DNA of 64,000 nucleotides from Larimichthys crocea. Taxonomy: Eukaryota > Chordata > Actinopteri > Sciaenidae. Each line of letters begins with the position of its first letter. The first letter of the stretch is position 1. The position numbers and the translations under genes were made by a program. The DNA lies in contig NC_040018.1 of assembly GCF_000972845.2 (NCBI RefSeq), positions 3,205,632-3,269,631 on the forward strand, written 5' to 3'. The notes beneath the pieces were generated by a model. The model was given only the letters and a program-made list of their open reading frames with translations. It ran no database searches and was not told the origin of the DNA. Of this stretch, positions 15,327 through 30,300 are shown in pieces.

Positions 15327-18300
15327 ACTTGCACAGAGCAGCCATAAATAACACCCCCACCCCACACAAGGCCCCTCAGAAAAAAAGAAAGAAAGACAGA
15401 TGTAGAAAATAGTGAAGCAACCAGAGAAGAACAGTACCAAAGGGGTAATGATGGTGCTGAACAGTTGGTTAGTGTTTATTCTAGTCACCATTTTGGAAAA
15501 AACACAGACACTAATAGCTGTGTAGCCTTGAGCAGTTTAAGCTTACTACTTTTCATGTACGCAGAAGAGTGTTAGTGCATAGTAGCACACGGCTGAGCTG
15601 CTGGGCGAGTGGGTGAGATAGGAGGTAGGATTTACTGTCCTGTGCTGGCAGTTGTGGGTGGTTAAGAGGGGGGTGGTGAAGGACAGACAGCCATTATTCT
15701 TCGGGCTCTTCTAAATCTGCCCCTAGTGATGTATGAAATATTTAGAGAAAGTGGTATGTGGATATTTCAGGAAAGCATGAGAGAAACACTATGAGCACAA
15801 AAAATGCAGTAAATGTAAATATTTGAGTATCACCGCTCCGGTGTGATAGCAGTCACTGTCCTGTTGGGGTGCTGTTGTACAAAGCAGTACCAAAAAACCT
15901 GACACCCTGCTGACAGGCAGTGAAGAAAGACCACCCCAGGCAGAGCAGGATTTCCATCTGCTTGACTTGGACCAATTCTTTCCCTCATTAGAAATTGACT
16001 GGTGTATTGATTCCCCCCCCCCATAATCTCTTACTCCTCTCAACTGCCCAACCCCCTTTACTACTGATAATTGGCCGGCCATTATGATCTGTGCTCTTGT
16101 CTCTCCACCCCTACCCCCCAGTGCTCACTCAGCAACGGGTTAAGATGTACGCCTGACCTTCCTTCTGCTGAGAAACAGAGGGGGGAAAGATAGGTATGTT
16201 ACAGATTGAAAATGGGAATGCTTTTGTTGGAAGAGACACAGTGAGATAATTAAAAAGGATGAGCAGAGCGCTCTAGCCAAACTAAGCAGGTTTATGGGTG
16301 GTGTATGTGCTGCAGATGGTTTACTTCACACATACAAATGACACTCAACTGTGCAGTATTTTTTAAAAAGTGCGCATAAAATGTAGTCAAACAGTATTAA
16401 TGTATTTTAAGTACAACATTTGCCTACATTTGCACAGATCCATTCTCAGTCTGGTTCACAGCACAGGCAAAGGCATATCACACCCCATACAGAGCTCAAA
16501 TCGCACCATCAACTTACTCCTGTGGTGAAAAAAAAATTGATTGGATCAATCCACACTCTTAATAAGGGTCTAATTTATTACTTTGTTCTAGAGACCATAT
16601 CATGAGCTACAGAGCTTAGTGTCTTAGTGAATAAAAGTCAGGCAGGTCTAGTCTTTTTTAACAGGCATGCCGAGAGCAAAACCAGTGACTGTTCAGTGCT
16701 GTATTGATTCGTATGAAATGACTATGAAGGCAAGAACTCAAAGTTGGCTGTTTGTGTGATCTATACATATATTATCTAATCAAAGAATACTATAAATTTC
16801 CTGACGATGGAATGTTGACAGTAATGTAATCTGGAGGTTTGAACATCAATAGAGGTTTTCAAACAGTAATGTTTGACAGATAAGCATATTTTATTAATCT
16901 CTTGTCTGTTGAAGGCTGACATAACAAGTCCCCTGGCAGTTATGTATCATCAGATAGACACATATTTGAGACATTGCTTGTATTCGATGGTTTATAGCAG
17001 TGGTCCCCAAGAGGTTTAGATATAGGTTTCTTTTTTTTATCATTAAGTAAATCATCCATTTATAGACTATATTAATACAAATTCAGTTTTATTTTACAAA
17101 ATGAAGTAAAAGGTAAGTAAGTGTTCGTAGACCCACATCTAGACATGTCATAAATGTCTTACATGCAAACAATGATGGATAATTCAATTTTTAATCATGG
17201 CTTAATGGGATACTTGAGTAAAGTTGTTAGTTATTAGTAACTTCTGTGCTTTTCCTACTTTAACAGTGCAAACTATCTGTTTTTTCACAACATACCAAGT
17301 TGTTATAACTCATATCAACAATACAATAAAATAGTTGCTTTGGTGAAAATTGCTAAATCCAAATATAAAAATAAGATAACATTTGTCATGTATCATCTGC
17401 ATACAGTATTTGTATGTAACAGTATCATCCATGTACAGTATATGTATATGACACTATCATCTGCATAGAGTATACTGTACATATGTAACAGTATCATCTG
17501 CATACAGTGTATGTATAACAATATAACCTTCATAACGTATATGTATATAACAGTATCATCTGCATATAGAATTTGTACGTTAGGTTGAGCGCCCTCTTGA
17601 AGGCTTTGTCTTCATATACGTAACAGTATCATCTGCATACAGTGTATGTATATAGCAGTATCCTCTGTATATAGTATGCTTATATACAACGGTATCATCT
17701 GCATAGAGTATACATACGTAACAGTATCATCTGTGTTAACAGTGTTTTCATAAATTATAATGTGTGTTAGGACTGGCCCTAGAATAGAGTAGAGTGTGTT
17801 TCAGGTACTAATAACAAAAACGCATACAGAATAAATGATGGTGAGTGTTTACACAGCCATCTCAAAAGCTTCACATAGATCTTAGACACTGTCTCATCTG
17901 GACAGGATATGCTGTCTTAAAATAAGAGGAAGCTGAGTCAGTGCTTCTTTCACAATCCAAATTGCACTTATTGGAGAGTCGTTTTTCATTTAAATTATCA
18001 GTCAGCATTCCTCTGTATCTGCCATTTCTATTATCCCAGTGCCATTGCATCAATGCAGTTTTTATGTCCAGTTAATAAAACAATCCTTTTATTCTGTTTT
18101 TCATTGTAGCTTTCAACTTCTTTATTATCCAACCCCATTATAGCAGAATATACTGCACTGTATGTAGACTGTGGCTCTGTAGATGAGTATGCACACCAGC
18201 ACATGTCAAATAACTGCAACCATTGGCTTATACCATATCACATAGCTGCAAGCCTAGCCACTTATCTGTTAAAAGAAGTGCTGGTTTCTGTGGAATTCCA

Positions 18301-21300
18301 TTTGTGCAAGCTCTGCCTCTGACCTCCAGAGTGGAGCTCCCGTGCTTGTTAGGCCGGCTGGAAGCTCGGACTGATGCCTGCGTTTCCTTGTGTGGTAATG
18401 TGATATTTATATGCTGAAAGCCTTCCTGCCAGCATGCCACACACACACACACACACACTCTCCCTCTCTGTCACACACACACTCACAGGATATATTGGAT
18501 GCATTCCAAAGGAAGGTAACTCAGGCAATGCTATTTTTTCTTCCCCCCTCTCTCGCTCTCTCTGTAACATTGTGAGAATCCTTAGCAGTGGCTGCTCCCC
18601 TCTCTTCCTGCTCCCATCCCCCCTCCATCATTCTGTCTTCATATTTTTCCCAGCGTCCTCTCTCACAAGTATGCTTTACAGGCCAGGGCTGTAAAGTTGC
18701 GTGTTTTCGTGGAGAATTCAGATTATGCTCGCTGAACGGGCGTACACACACTCGCATGCAACTATGCATCGCCTCTTGCACAGGCTCAGTCACACACTAA
18801 CACGCTCACATTCCTCCCCTTCCTCCCTTTTCCTTGCTGGGCAGTTTGCCATGCCAGAGAGGTCAGACATTATGTGATTCTGCAGTGGTGTGTAGAATAC
18901 ATTCAGCCCATGGTCCCCAGGCACTAGATGACAACCAACCAAACCTCAGTCACAGGTTTTCAACAGCATGAAAAATACATAGAACCATCTGCCAGACTTG
19001 AAATGGCCTGCTACGCTGTTTAGAATTTCACTGCTGTCCTCAGACCTCTTCATTGGATGTCACAGAGTTTCTGCTGTTGCACGAGCTGACAGTTAGCCCC
19101 CTTTTATTATCTGTCCTTCTCCTCCATTTTGTTCTGCTCATTTAATGGGACATGTTCCTCTCGCTGTATGCTGATCACAGGAACTTGGAACAATGATAAA
19201 GGCAACACAGACAGCTTCCTTTGATGGTCTGGAAGACAGCCGTGTTGATGAAAATAAGTTAGAATCAAAGAGAGGTAACTGAATACCAAGCCGTGTGAAG
19301 TGTCGACTGAATACTAAACAGATTGGATTCTTCTTTTCTCCCTTAAAAAATGATGTGATGCTCTTTAAAATTAGACCTCTTCATGATTTATTTCTAAGCT
19401 ATAAGATGTGTTTTTGTGTCTTTTCTGAACTGGGGAAAATGCGTTGCCATTATCCCAGCACAGTCCTTTTAGAATGTAAATAGAAAAGCCTGAAAGCGAA
19501 GAAGAAGAAGAAGAAGAAGAAGAAGAAGAAGAAGAAAGTGGTGACTATATTATTGACTGTAACAGAATAGGAACAACATGATATGAAACCTTCTGAGTTA
19601 AGCAGTTCTTGGTTTGTAATTGAAAACAAGTAAAGTTTTGTCTTCTTACAAGGATAACTCATTGTTTTCTAATCATGAGACAATTTTTATATTCTTAAAT
19701 TTTTATTTAGCAGGTTAAACTATATTCAACATTTAGGGTAAGAATCGCCAAATGTTGCCTGGTAAATGGCTAAAAAATGCTGTAAAAATGTTTCTGGTTC
19801 TAAAATATTTTTTGCAATATTAGTCTTTAGAAATATGAACTTCCAAAGACCTGACAACAATATGATTTATTTTTTATTCTACCATAATATAAATCACATA
19901 TGAAAGAGCTAGAAGTGATTTACCAGAAAGATAAATGTTCTTCCACCACAATTGTTCCTTTGACGTTTATTAACCTTTTTTTAGATTATAGATTTCTTTT
20001 TCTCCAAATATTTATTTTTACGTTTAGACCTCATTCACACATTCCTAGCTAGCAGTAAAGTGCTAACCTTGCTATCCCATAGCACGCAAGCCATACAGTA
20101 ATAGTTTCTTGCTCGCTAATTTGAATGGCAGATATAGCATGTATGCACAAAAGAAATGATCCCTTCCAAATACTAGTTAATATACTGAGCGTAGTAAAGA
20201 GAATCAAAGGAAATAATTCAAGGCAATGAACTGGAATCTTTACTGCCCAAACTTTAAAAGCCTATGATTTTGTGGTTGAAGTATGTTTAGCTGTTGCTGT
20301 TTTGGAATAGTTATGTTTGAATTTCTGTCAGTATGGCTCTGCAGACAATGTTTTGTTCCCAGCACATGTAACTGGAACAGTGTTTGGTTTTTAGTTTGTG
20401 GAACAGTCTGTTGGTTCTCAGTTTGTCCTGTCTTTGTGATGATGTCCCAGACTGTGTAAAACAGTGTTTGCATGAAACAGGAAAAACAAGACCTCTGAAG
20501 ATGTTAATTTTGTGATCTATTTAGTGCCTTGCTGCGGGCACCCCCCCTACAAGAAGCTTTAATGAAGCATAGAATCAATATGTTTGACATTTATCTCCCA
20601 TCTCAACATCTGGTGTTTGTTTTTAATGCCCCAAAATGGCTCCTCACGAGGCCAGTGTTTGTGCCAGTTTTCTGTTTTGGAATGAGGAAATGAATGAAGG
20701 TTGTGTGGTGTAGTCAGTAAATACTTCACACAAAGTCAGCAGGCAACTGTGTTTCCCCACTATGGCGTTATCAGGAATTGGAAGAGCTCTCGATTTAATC
20801 ATTATTCTTTATGCCTGTTCCCGTCCAAATATGAGCGCAGGCATTACTTCACTCATTACATCTAGCTGAATTTGACTGTTTTTGCCAACATTCCTCAGGC
20901 ATGCCGATGCAATTGCTTTATGCCACACATGCCTGTGTGTGTGTGTGTGTGTGTGTTCATTTGAGAAGAGATCTTTATCCAGCCAAGCCCCGACCCAGCA
21001 GCAGTATAACCACAAGTATCTCCTAGAGAGAGAGAGAGAGAGAGAGAGAGAGCCGGAGAGACAGAAACTCTCTGCCACTGCAGGGTCAGAGATTACAAAC
21101 TCAATTGTACTCTGCTGGGTGACATGTCTGCTCAGCAACTTCCTGCTAGCGACATCAGAGGGGAGGAAAGTATGGAGAAAGAGAGGGAGGCAAGGGAGGC
21201 GTCTGTGCTTCCAGTGCCATTAATCTTTCTCTGTTTGTGTGCAGCAAACAGAACAGGAGAATTTAGCTTCCACTTGCCCATAAAGCCAGTGAGTCTGACT

Positions 21301-24300
21301 TATTCCTGGGATAAAAGAAATGAAAATTTTAAATGAGTAGCTTGAGTGCATATTTCCTTCCTTTTTATATAGATTATTTTAGATCAATCAAATCAGATTT
21401 TATTTGTATAGCCCAAAGTCACAAAGTACATTTGCCTCGGAGGGCTTTACAATCTGTACAGGGAGTGACACCCTCTGTCCTTAGACCCTCGGTTCGACTG
21501 AGGAAAAACTTGCTCACAAAAAAACCCATTTAAAAGATAAAAGATGTGTTTTCTGGCTTTTTATACCTTTGATTAGATAGCGACAGTGAAGAGGCTGACA
21601 GGAAATGGAGAGGAAGGGGGTATGACATGCAACAAAGATTGCCAGCTGGCGATAGTGGTGACCATGTGGCACGCACTGTGACCAATTTGGCTCCAAAGGC
21701 GCTCCAAGTGAATATTCCCTTCTGATATTTATTATATTTGATAGATGATTGTCCAATCAGGCTTATAGGATTTGATATAGATCTGTTATTCCAGTTGACT
21801 TCACATAACAGATTCTGTAATATCTTTGCTATGTGGTTATTATACAAGGATGGATTGACACATGTTAAAAGAAGTCGATTATAACCTGTTATGCACTATT
21901 AAACTCAGCAAATATATCTACCTAATGCTCAAAATGCTGGATAATGTGTACACAGATACGTTTTTCTGTGTGTGTAGAAATTCATGACATTGGCAAGAGG
22001 TTTCTCTCTCATCTGGTTTGTGAATACTTTGAGTGGATCCTATAAGAGGTTGTCTCCACAAGCTGCTTTGCCAAGATACAAGCCTAGGCACTGCCAGCTG
22101 TTGTTGTGGGCATCAAGTGTGTGTTTTTTTGGTGATTGCCAGTGTCTTTAAAATGTCTGATCAAAGACAAACACAGTCAGATAGTGCCAGATTTAATCAA
22201 ATGTTCTTATGTTTCATTTTTTAATACCGTGTGCCAGTTATCATGTGTTTTATATAAACTATTTAACCTGCTGTATTCATCAAAGAATCGCATTACTTTT
22301 AGCTCAGTGTCCGTGACAGATGTGTTCATATACCGTATCTTGCATTCAGGATCTTTTGTTCATTGAAACCATGACATTGAGTTAGGGCTTGTCAATCAGT
22401 CATACACAACGTTCAGCTGCTTGCGTTGCTTGTCTTTCTTGCATGAACTCTATTAGTCTCACTCAGTGAAAAATGTCTTAATTTCACAACACAGAATTGT
22501 GTTTTGGTAGAAGCCGCTGTCTGTTTAAATGGCAAGGAGGAGTGTGATCATTATTTTCAATGAGGCTCTCTTGATATGTGCTGGGGGAAGCAGGGAATTC
22601 GCAGTCTGCCCCGTCTTCACCAGATACCTTTATGATCAAGCAGAATTAACATCAAATATGTGCTTCTCCCTTTGTGTAGCAGTGCTGAAATGCCTTTCAA
22701 CATTAAAGCTGAGGGCTGGCAAAGTGAAAGCAAAGAAAGTGTTTGACCGTTTGGTTAGTTTATCCACAGAGATCTTATCTTAGAATGGGTTTTTTAAAAA
22801 GCAGTTTAATAAGAGTATTATCCAAATAAAGTTCCCTTGAATGCCACATTTAATCTCTCAAGCTCAATCAAGGATTGTTTTTCTGCATTTAAAATCACAC
22901 CATCAGTCACAGATGATGTGGCATTGTTCCACATGGCTCCATTCAATATGTAGAAATAATTACAGCTGACATTCATGTGTGATTTCCTTTTTTAAAAGAA
23001 ACAAAAACAGTTAGTTCAGCATGTGAGAGAACTGTTTGTGTCTATCTGGTGTACATAAGCACTTTGAAAAGTGACATGCTTTGTAACGTTTACAGATGAA
23101 TTAACACCTACACGTGTGTTTATTGGAAAAGCGTTTCCTTAAATGAGCAACAACAAGTATCATACTTCACCTTTATCCACCTCATGAAGCTTATAACGCT
23201 TTTTTTCTTGGCCGGTAAGACCTAACTACTCCATAGATGAGTCTTATGTATATGTAAATACACTGTTTATCATAGCTGGCGATAAAAAAACTCAGAAACT
23301 AGCTCCCAAAATAAACCTAAAACACCATAATGAGACACATTGAGTGGTACACGGTAATCAGTGACCCGAGCTAACTGAATATTTTAAATAAATTTACATA
23401 GATTGTGAGCAAAAGTGATTATGTGAGTTGTTTTTATAAATGGTTCTAACGACATATGGGTGTTTCTAAGTCTCCACTCTCATGTTTATGTCGACCTCAG
23501 TATCAATATCAAGGCTTTCCGACACGTTTCCACAGAGCACATTGGTCTAATCGAAGCTGTTTTACCATCTCAGATTGAAATCAGCTAAATCCAGGTTAAT
23601 GGCCATCTGACACCGACTTGTGTGCAGTCACTCTGACTCGGTTCAGAGAGATCACAGAGCTTGTCGTCTATCCTTGGCTCAGAAGTCAAAACACTATCCT
23701 AAGCTCTACTCCTTCTATCTATACTACATACATGATGGAACAAAACATCTTTTCAAGAGAAAATGCACATTACATATAGAAAAAAGTTCATGGTTAGTGG
23801 TTTGCACCGGACCGCGACAATATATGTACAGTACATAGCCTGAATTATGAACATGTATCTAAAGGCAGAAGCATATATGTAAATTTAACATAATGTGCTG
23901 TTCAGTCATTAGAAATATGGCATCATTAATCAAAATGAGTATTCAGAATCAATACAGAAGTTGAAGTCATACTCCGTTCACTGCCAGCTACAACTATTTC
24001 GCTCTTGTGCCTTTGCCATATTTAGAGAAATCTCTTGAAGCATGCAGTGCCCAAGCTCTTTTTTGCCATGGTCCACTGGCCAAATATGCCATTAAATGCT
24101 TTTGCAGGCTCAGTGTGTGAAGCAGAGTATTGATTTACATGCAACATCATTTTCTCTCCTCCTCAAATATCTGGTGGTCAGTGTACCAAAAATAAGATTC
24201 AGCATAATTACTTGAATAAGGCCAGCACTCCACTCCATAACTTTAAACTCTACATTTCCTGGCCGCTGTTTAAAAAACATTGGCATGTTATCGCCAATGA

Positions 24301-27300
24301 ACTGTATCCATGGTCATGTCATGGGCGAACACATCTTTTACCCCCCCCTTTTTTTTTAAATTAAAAGTTTTTCTGTGAGCTGTTTCTTCAGTCAGTTTGA
24401 ATCCAGATGTCACTGTCAGAATATTGGTATTGGAGTTGTTTTCTTCTCTGACCTAAAGTTCAAGTAGATGGTGTGGGAAGTTATTTAGCTTTTAAACCGT
24501 TGGATAATACAGAAGAAGAATATATGAGCATGTATTCATTTATCTGTCGACTCGCTGGATTTTTACTCCAATAAAAAATGTAAAGCAAGATGTTTGCATA
24601 TCAGCAGAAGGTATTTCTCTCTAACTAGAGAAAGAACTATTATTTTTGATATTTTATGAAACCAGTATTGGTACTCCTGTCCATAAGCGATCATATGTTA
24701 GCAATCGTAACTCGGCACAGCAGGCCTGTCAAGCCTCTGATTTTTCCACATGCTCAAGCGTTAGAGCTGTGGTTGGAGAGATTTTTGCCTTTGAAAGAGC
24801 AAAAAAAAAAGTGTGAGCGGTGGATTAAATAGTGTGTTTATCCACTCTTACATAAGCTGGTGGCTAACTAGCTTACCTCCAGTAGCAACAGACACATTAC
24901 TTCCAAGTCCAAAGAGAACATTGGTAACTTTACATTACTTTGTGGGGTTATTATTGGTTACATAAGAAAAGAAAACTGTTCCCATCCAGTATTTCTTCAC
25001 AGTTACAGCTTTGTTGTTGTGCTCTTTATTTGATTTGAAGACGTTTACAGCTATTATCCAAGAGTTTTCTAAACACATTGCTTAGTCCTCATCCAAAAAG
25101 CCTTTCTCTTGTAAGAGTGAAAACATACTGTTCAGTCTGCTCTTACAGTATTCCTCCATTATTCTTCATTCTCATGGCTTCTACATGGATCATCAGCTCG
25201 TAAAGACCACTTTGTTTGACACATTTCGCCTCAGTCGTTAAATATTTCATCATGTCCAGTATGTAGCCACCAAGTTGAACATTTTAAAAGCTTCTTGAGC
25301 CAGCTGGAAACATCGAAAAGTCATTATCTATATGATATGATATTTCAGCCGGCAATATAATTCCAATATTATATGTTCCCCGGCTAGAAATTTAAAAATT
25401 AGCTTTTTTTTCCTGCCTTTTTCTGAAAACAAAGACCAGTTGTTTAAAAAATTACCAAAAATTTCAAGTAGTAAATCTGTCAGCGTATCATTGTAACATT
25501 GACGAGTAAAGCGACGGTTACTAAGGAGCAATTAGGCGCTTGATTCTCTTAATTTACGCTTGTATTAGTGCAAAGAATATTCAGTATTATAAGGATCCAT
25601 GTAAGCTCCAATTTTATCTAAGTGAGAAAATATTTTAGCTGTCTTAGAAAAACTGTGAAAGAATGAACTGCAAAGAATGGAGCTGTAAAGAGCACTTATT
25701 CAACACCTTCTGTTTAGCACTTCACTGTGTTCTCCCTTGGAGCACACCAGCAGGATCACCTTATCTATTGTAAGCTGTAGTACTAACCCATGGGCTTAGA
25801 GAAACCTAAAACTTGCCTTTGATAAGAATCAAGGGACTGTCTTCCTTCTGTGCTCTTTTCTCAAACCGCTCATTGCCATCCTTGAGAGAAGGAGGGAAGA
25901 CAGTTATTTCCCACAGAGGCTGAGTGAACACAGATGGGAGGGCTGTACCCCGGTGTCGGAATATCAAAGCAAATATTCACCTTAAGAGACAGACATGTTC
26001 ATAAACTCCCCGGTCCTTCTCAATTTCCACATTATGAAATCAAATGCCCACTGTGAAGTGGTTTGTTACCTTACTTAAAATACGAGCCTTTTTGCTGACA
26101 GCACCTGTGTTAAGGAGAGCTGGATTTGTGGCACCGATAAAAGGAGATTGTGGTGGAAAATAAGAAGTTTTAATGCCTTAGATTCCCTGGAATTTTTCTT
26201 TGAAGTCGAGGTTTGAAAGCAGACATGGTAATTGTCTCCAGGGGTTCTCGCTGTGTGAGTGTGTGTGTGTGTGTGTGTGTTGTAGAGGAAACTACTAAGT
26301 AACAGGGTTTGATGTGTGATGCAGTGCATTCGTCTGACCCTACAGCTGAAATATAATAATGTACTTATTTTTCCACGTTTGGGATTTCTAACCTCTAAAC
26401 CACTTTTTTATTAAAAGCGTTAAAAGCATTATATTTTCCTCACTGTCTCTGTGAAATTGTCGTTTTTATTTTATTTTTCCATTGCACTTTTTATTCAGTT
26501 TTTTTAGGAGTTCCTGCACTCGTCAAACAGAAGCGCAACTGTGAATACAAGAGAGAGGACCCCCTTTTCCTTGGAAAGTTCCAGCAGTTAGCTTGTTGAG
26601 TCTAAAACACTTCGACTCTTGTGAGGCAGTCTTGTTTGCTTCTTGCCTGAGGGCCACTGCAGGAGGTGAAGTCATAAACATGGCTGGGAAAGTGGAACTG
26701 GGCTAAGTGAGGAAGTCTGTGTGAATCTCCCTGCGAAAACACATGACTTCACTACACCTGTCCGCACCAGTGCTAGTTATATATATATATATATATATAT
26801 ATATAACGTATGGCTTGTTCTTAAACCAGCAATGTGATGGTTTGTTTTGCTTTTGAGGCAGGAGAGTAGAAAATGATTTTAATACCTCTTGCTCCACAGT
26901 CCTCCTGGGAATTTTAATAGTGGGCTGGTGGGCTGTTGACAGCTTGAAGTCATTTACATAAAGACAATAATGAAGCTTCAACTGCTGACACGCAGAGTTG
27001 GTTCTTTAACTAAACACCACAGTACAAATACACCAAGGCATCACAGTTAATATTAGTAAATCCTGCCAAGATTCCTCGCAGGCAGTAATTGTTTGATTTC
27101 GATATTTAGAAAGATTTCTACTGTAATTTTATTTCAAAGTACAAACTTACTTTTCGTATCACCTTTTTCATTGTACTGAAACACGGAGCATTTTTAAGGT
27201 GAAGGAAAGTTGCACTTGAGGAGACTGACACGGTGGCAGTAATTGGAAAATCGTGGCTCCGGCGCTGAGCCTCTAATAATGAGACATGTCTCTCGTTGTG

Positions 27301-30300
27301 TTGAGGATATTAATAATGTAAAGATTCAGGAGCCAGTGTTGGACACTCCTAGATAATTAATGTTCACTCTCCAACTTGACACCAGTTGATTCTGTAGGTG
27401 AAGGAGTATGTTAAATTTTTAATCATCACCGTGCAACTCGTTGTGCCTGAGCTCCAATAAAAGGGACAAAGTGAGCTCCAATAGCTGCCTGTTTAGATGG
27501 AAAAGGTTAGTATTGCTTTGGGTCTCATGACACCAGTATGATCCAAAGCTTGTGTCGATACTGCAATGTGTGTTTGCACCTTTTGCTTCCAGTTCTTGTA
27601 AAAAAAAAGGTGTCTGAGAATTTGCTGGGCATGTTGTTGTCCCTGTAGCTTAATATAAAAACTTCCATATATGCAGACATTAATTGCAGTTAGGTCATTT
27701 TAGATTGCAGTTGATAAAAGGGTACTTTAGTCAGGGAGATAATTAGTATGAAAGGTAAGGATGTGTCCAACATTTTCATCATAGAATATTCTGCCAGTTA
27801 TTTTTTTTGAGTAATTAACTGTTTGGTGTACGGTATGCCAGAAAATAGTGCCAAATAGCCCAGAGTGACTCCATGTATTGTCCAGCCAACAACCCAAAAT
27901 CCACATTTATTCAATTCACCATCACATAAGACAAAGAAAAGCAGCAAATCCTCACAACTGAGGAGCTGAATTAAATATTTGGCAATACTAAATGGCATTT
28001 TTGCTCTAGAAATTCATGTTTTTTCCCTGAAAATTTTCATTTTCTGACAATCCACTGATTGATTATTTGACTCATTGATCTGTCAGTGCGTCTGAAGAGG
28101 CTACAGGCTACATTTACATGCACAGTGTAGTTGTGGCTGTTAGCCATTCTCCAGTAGAGATCCAGTTTGCGTTAAGCTGCTTACATGAACTGTTGATACC
28201 TGGCAGTTGAGTCTCTTTGTTACCATGAATAAACCAGTTAAAACAAAATATTCCTACACACCTGAGCTGATCTTTTAAATATCACACTGTACTAATTAAT
28301 CTGCGTAAATGAGGTTGGAAACATCCCAAACCAGAAGAGGCTTTTTAGTCTGAGTAAGACGTGTTGTTTTAATGATGTTACATTGAATTCTTGAATAAAA
28401 TCTGGTACTGTAATTATAAAAACAAGACCATGAATAAAGACTGGTGTGGTAATTTTACATTTTTACACCATGACGGCTGTCACTGACAACACATTCAAGC
28501 AATATGTACTTAATGTTGTCATTCTTTTTCCCTATAAACGCTGTTCTCACTCAGTGTTTCACTCATTGTGATCAACTCTACTTTGCCGCCTTTCATGATG
28601 CTAAGCTGCGCTTAATGAAACTCAACACTTCCTGCAGATGTTTCACAGTAAATGTGACGTGAAAAGATTATTTCTCCTGAACCGCTGGAAGGCTTTTAAT
28701 GTGAAACAGATGGAGGAATGAGTTTGCATTAACAGCAAACAGCAGCTGAGAATAAATCAGAAGACTTGGAGGATATTTACTAAAATAGAATCAAACGCAT
28801 AAAACAGAGAATTAGAAATAAAGGTCTGTCTGTCCCAAATAAATGTCTAGGTCTCTCTTTCATTGGTGCTGAATAAAGACTCATTCGCAATGTTTAGCAC
28901 TTTCTGACCCAATATGATGTGCACGAATTGGTTCTTTTCAGTCAGAAAATAACTTTTAAGATAGCAGGCTATGTTGGCTGTCACTCCATGTAATGTCATA
29001 GACACAACTGTCAAAGAATCTGACCATTCAATGGCAATTTATGTCACTGGAAGGGTCTGGATACGCTCTACAGTGAATATAATTGGGTCAGTATGTACAA
29101 AGACGTTTGACTGAACCCTATTTATACTCAGGCATTCATTGACATCATTTCTAGTTGTATCGTCTGCTGTTAATTTTGTTGACAGTGTTTGGAGTTGTGA
29201 CACGTGATACATACATGTATGTGTGTTTGCATGCCTGTGTGTGTGTGCGTGCGCTCTGGTGCTGTGTTGTGCAGCGATGGAAAAACAAATAATACACTCA
29301 GTGCGTGCAAAAGGCTGAAAGGCGGTTACAGTACTGTTTCCTGAGGGCAGCTGCATTTGTTGGAGGGTTAATGAATGCCAGAAAGCAGGCTTGTGTTGTT
29401 TGGTGAACACGATAGATTAAAGAACGATTGGCGAACGATTGCTGTTGCATACAGTTCCCAACAACACCCTTTCACCTCCCACATGTAGCCCATAGCTCCG
29501 AGACAACCCATCTGTTTCCCCATTCCCAGGGTGAAACCAGCCTTGACAGAACTGGCTAAGCAGTATTTCAAATGTGTCCTTTTTCTGGGAAGACACGGTC
29601 GGCTTTGTGTAGTTCCCTATCTATCAAAATCTCAGCCTCTGTGTTTCTGCCTCACCTTATGCTCTTATTATCTGTCCTTCTCACTGAATCATATTCCTCA
29701 TTTTTACTCTCTAGTCCCCCCCCCCTCCTTCGCTCTCTGCTTCCCTCCCCCCTCTTATTCCACCCTCCTCATTTTTAAAAGCCACATGCTCCCAGCCCGT
29801 CTGGCTCAGTTGCACCCTGCCAATGAAGGGCTTTTTATTGGGCTGAGATTGAGTGCAGCCAAGCAGGGCCTGGCTAAGGGCTGAGGCTGGGGCCAGCCTC
29901 GCAAACCCTCCCCAACCCCCCTCTCCCTCTTTCTCTTCCCCCACCCCTTTCCCTACTGCACAGACCACTCCACATGCCCGTTCTGGTCTGGCCCTGTCGC
30001 CCAGAAGGAGATTACTTGTCTCTGCTGCCCTTAATTGCCGACAGCAGCTGAAAAGAGCCAGAGAGAGAGAGAGACATTGTGGAGAGAGGAGAGGGAACAG
30101 TGTTGGCTTGTTGAGCTGTTACTTGACAAGGTTGGACTCAAAGGTTTGTGTTCCTGCTGTCAAATCCTGGCTCTGTATTAGTTGGTTTTATTAAGATGGA
30201 TGTTGTTTTCATCAAATGTTGGTTGGAGCTCGCTGTATTCTGGACTGTACTAAGAATGAATAGTACAGTATATCGAACGCAGATGAGTTGTGTTGAGGAA

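Larger units (their letters stand above)
17746..21383. other. Intronic stretch with microsatellites only
   Basis: It contains short CA/CT-rich tracts (18440-18490), a GAA tract (19498-19536), a GT tract (20934-20956) and a GA tract (21025-21052). No exon or complete element was recognised. Confidence 0.5.
21691..27794. other. Intronic stretch, no gene recognised
   Basis: Mostly AT-rich complex sequence. It holds only a short GT tract (26260-26281) and a TA tract (26778-26805). The small ORFs have no family resemblance. Confidence 0.5.

Noticed and set aside
15177..15491. ORFs of about 90-100 codons on both strands
   Set aside because: They are made of Cys-Val or Thr-His repeats from the GT/CA microsatellite. 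The same applies to ORFs at 35866-36260, 46192-46645 and 56304-56700.
16997..17010. Single hAT-like terminal sequence GCAGTGGTCCCCAA
   Set aside because: No inverted partner or target duplication was found within several kb, so an element cannot be claimed.
17387..17745. CRISPR-like look of the second array
   Set aside because: Spacers are themselves repeated TATATGTATATAA sequence. This is a minisatellite.
19450..19662. Minus-strand ORF with a poly-Phe run
   Set aside because: It is a translation of the GAA microsatellite.
29531..30194. Overlapping ORFs of 113-117 codons on + and 85 on minus
   Set aside because: They are Pro/Ser-rich frames through CT-rich low-complexity DNA and disagree on frame. 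No homology was recognised.
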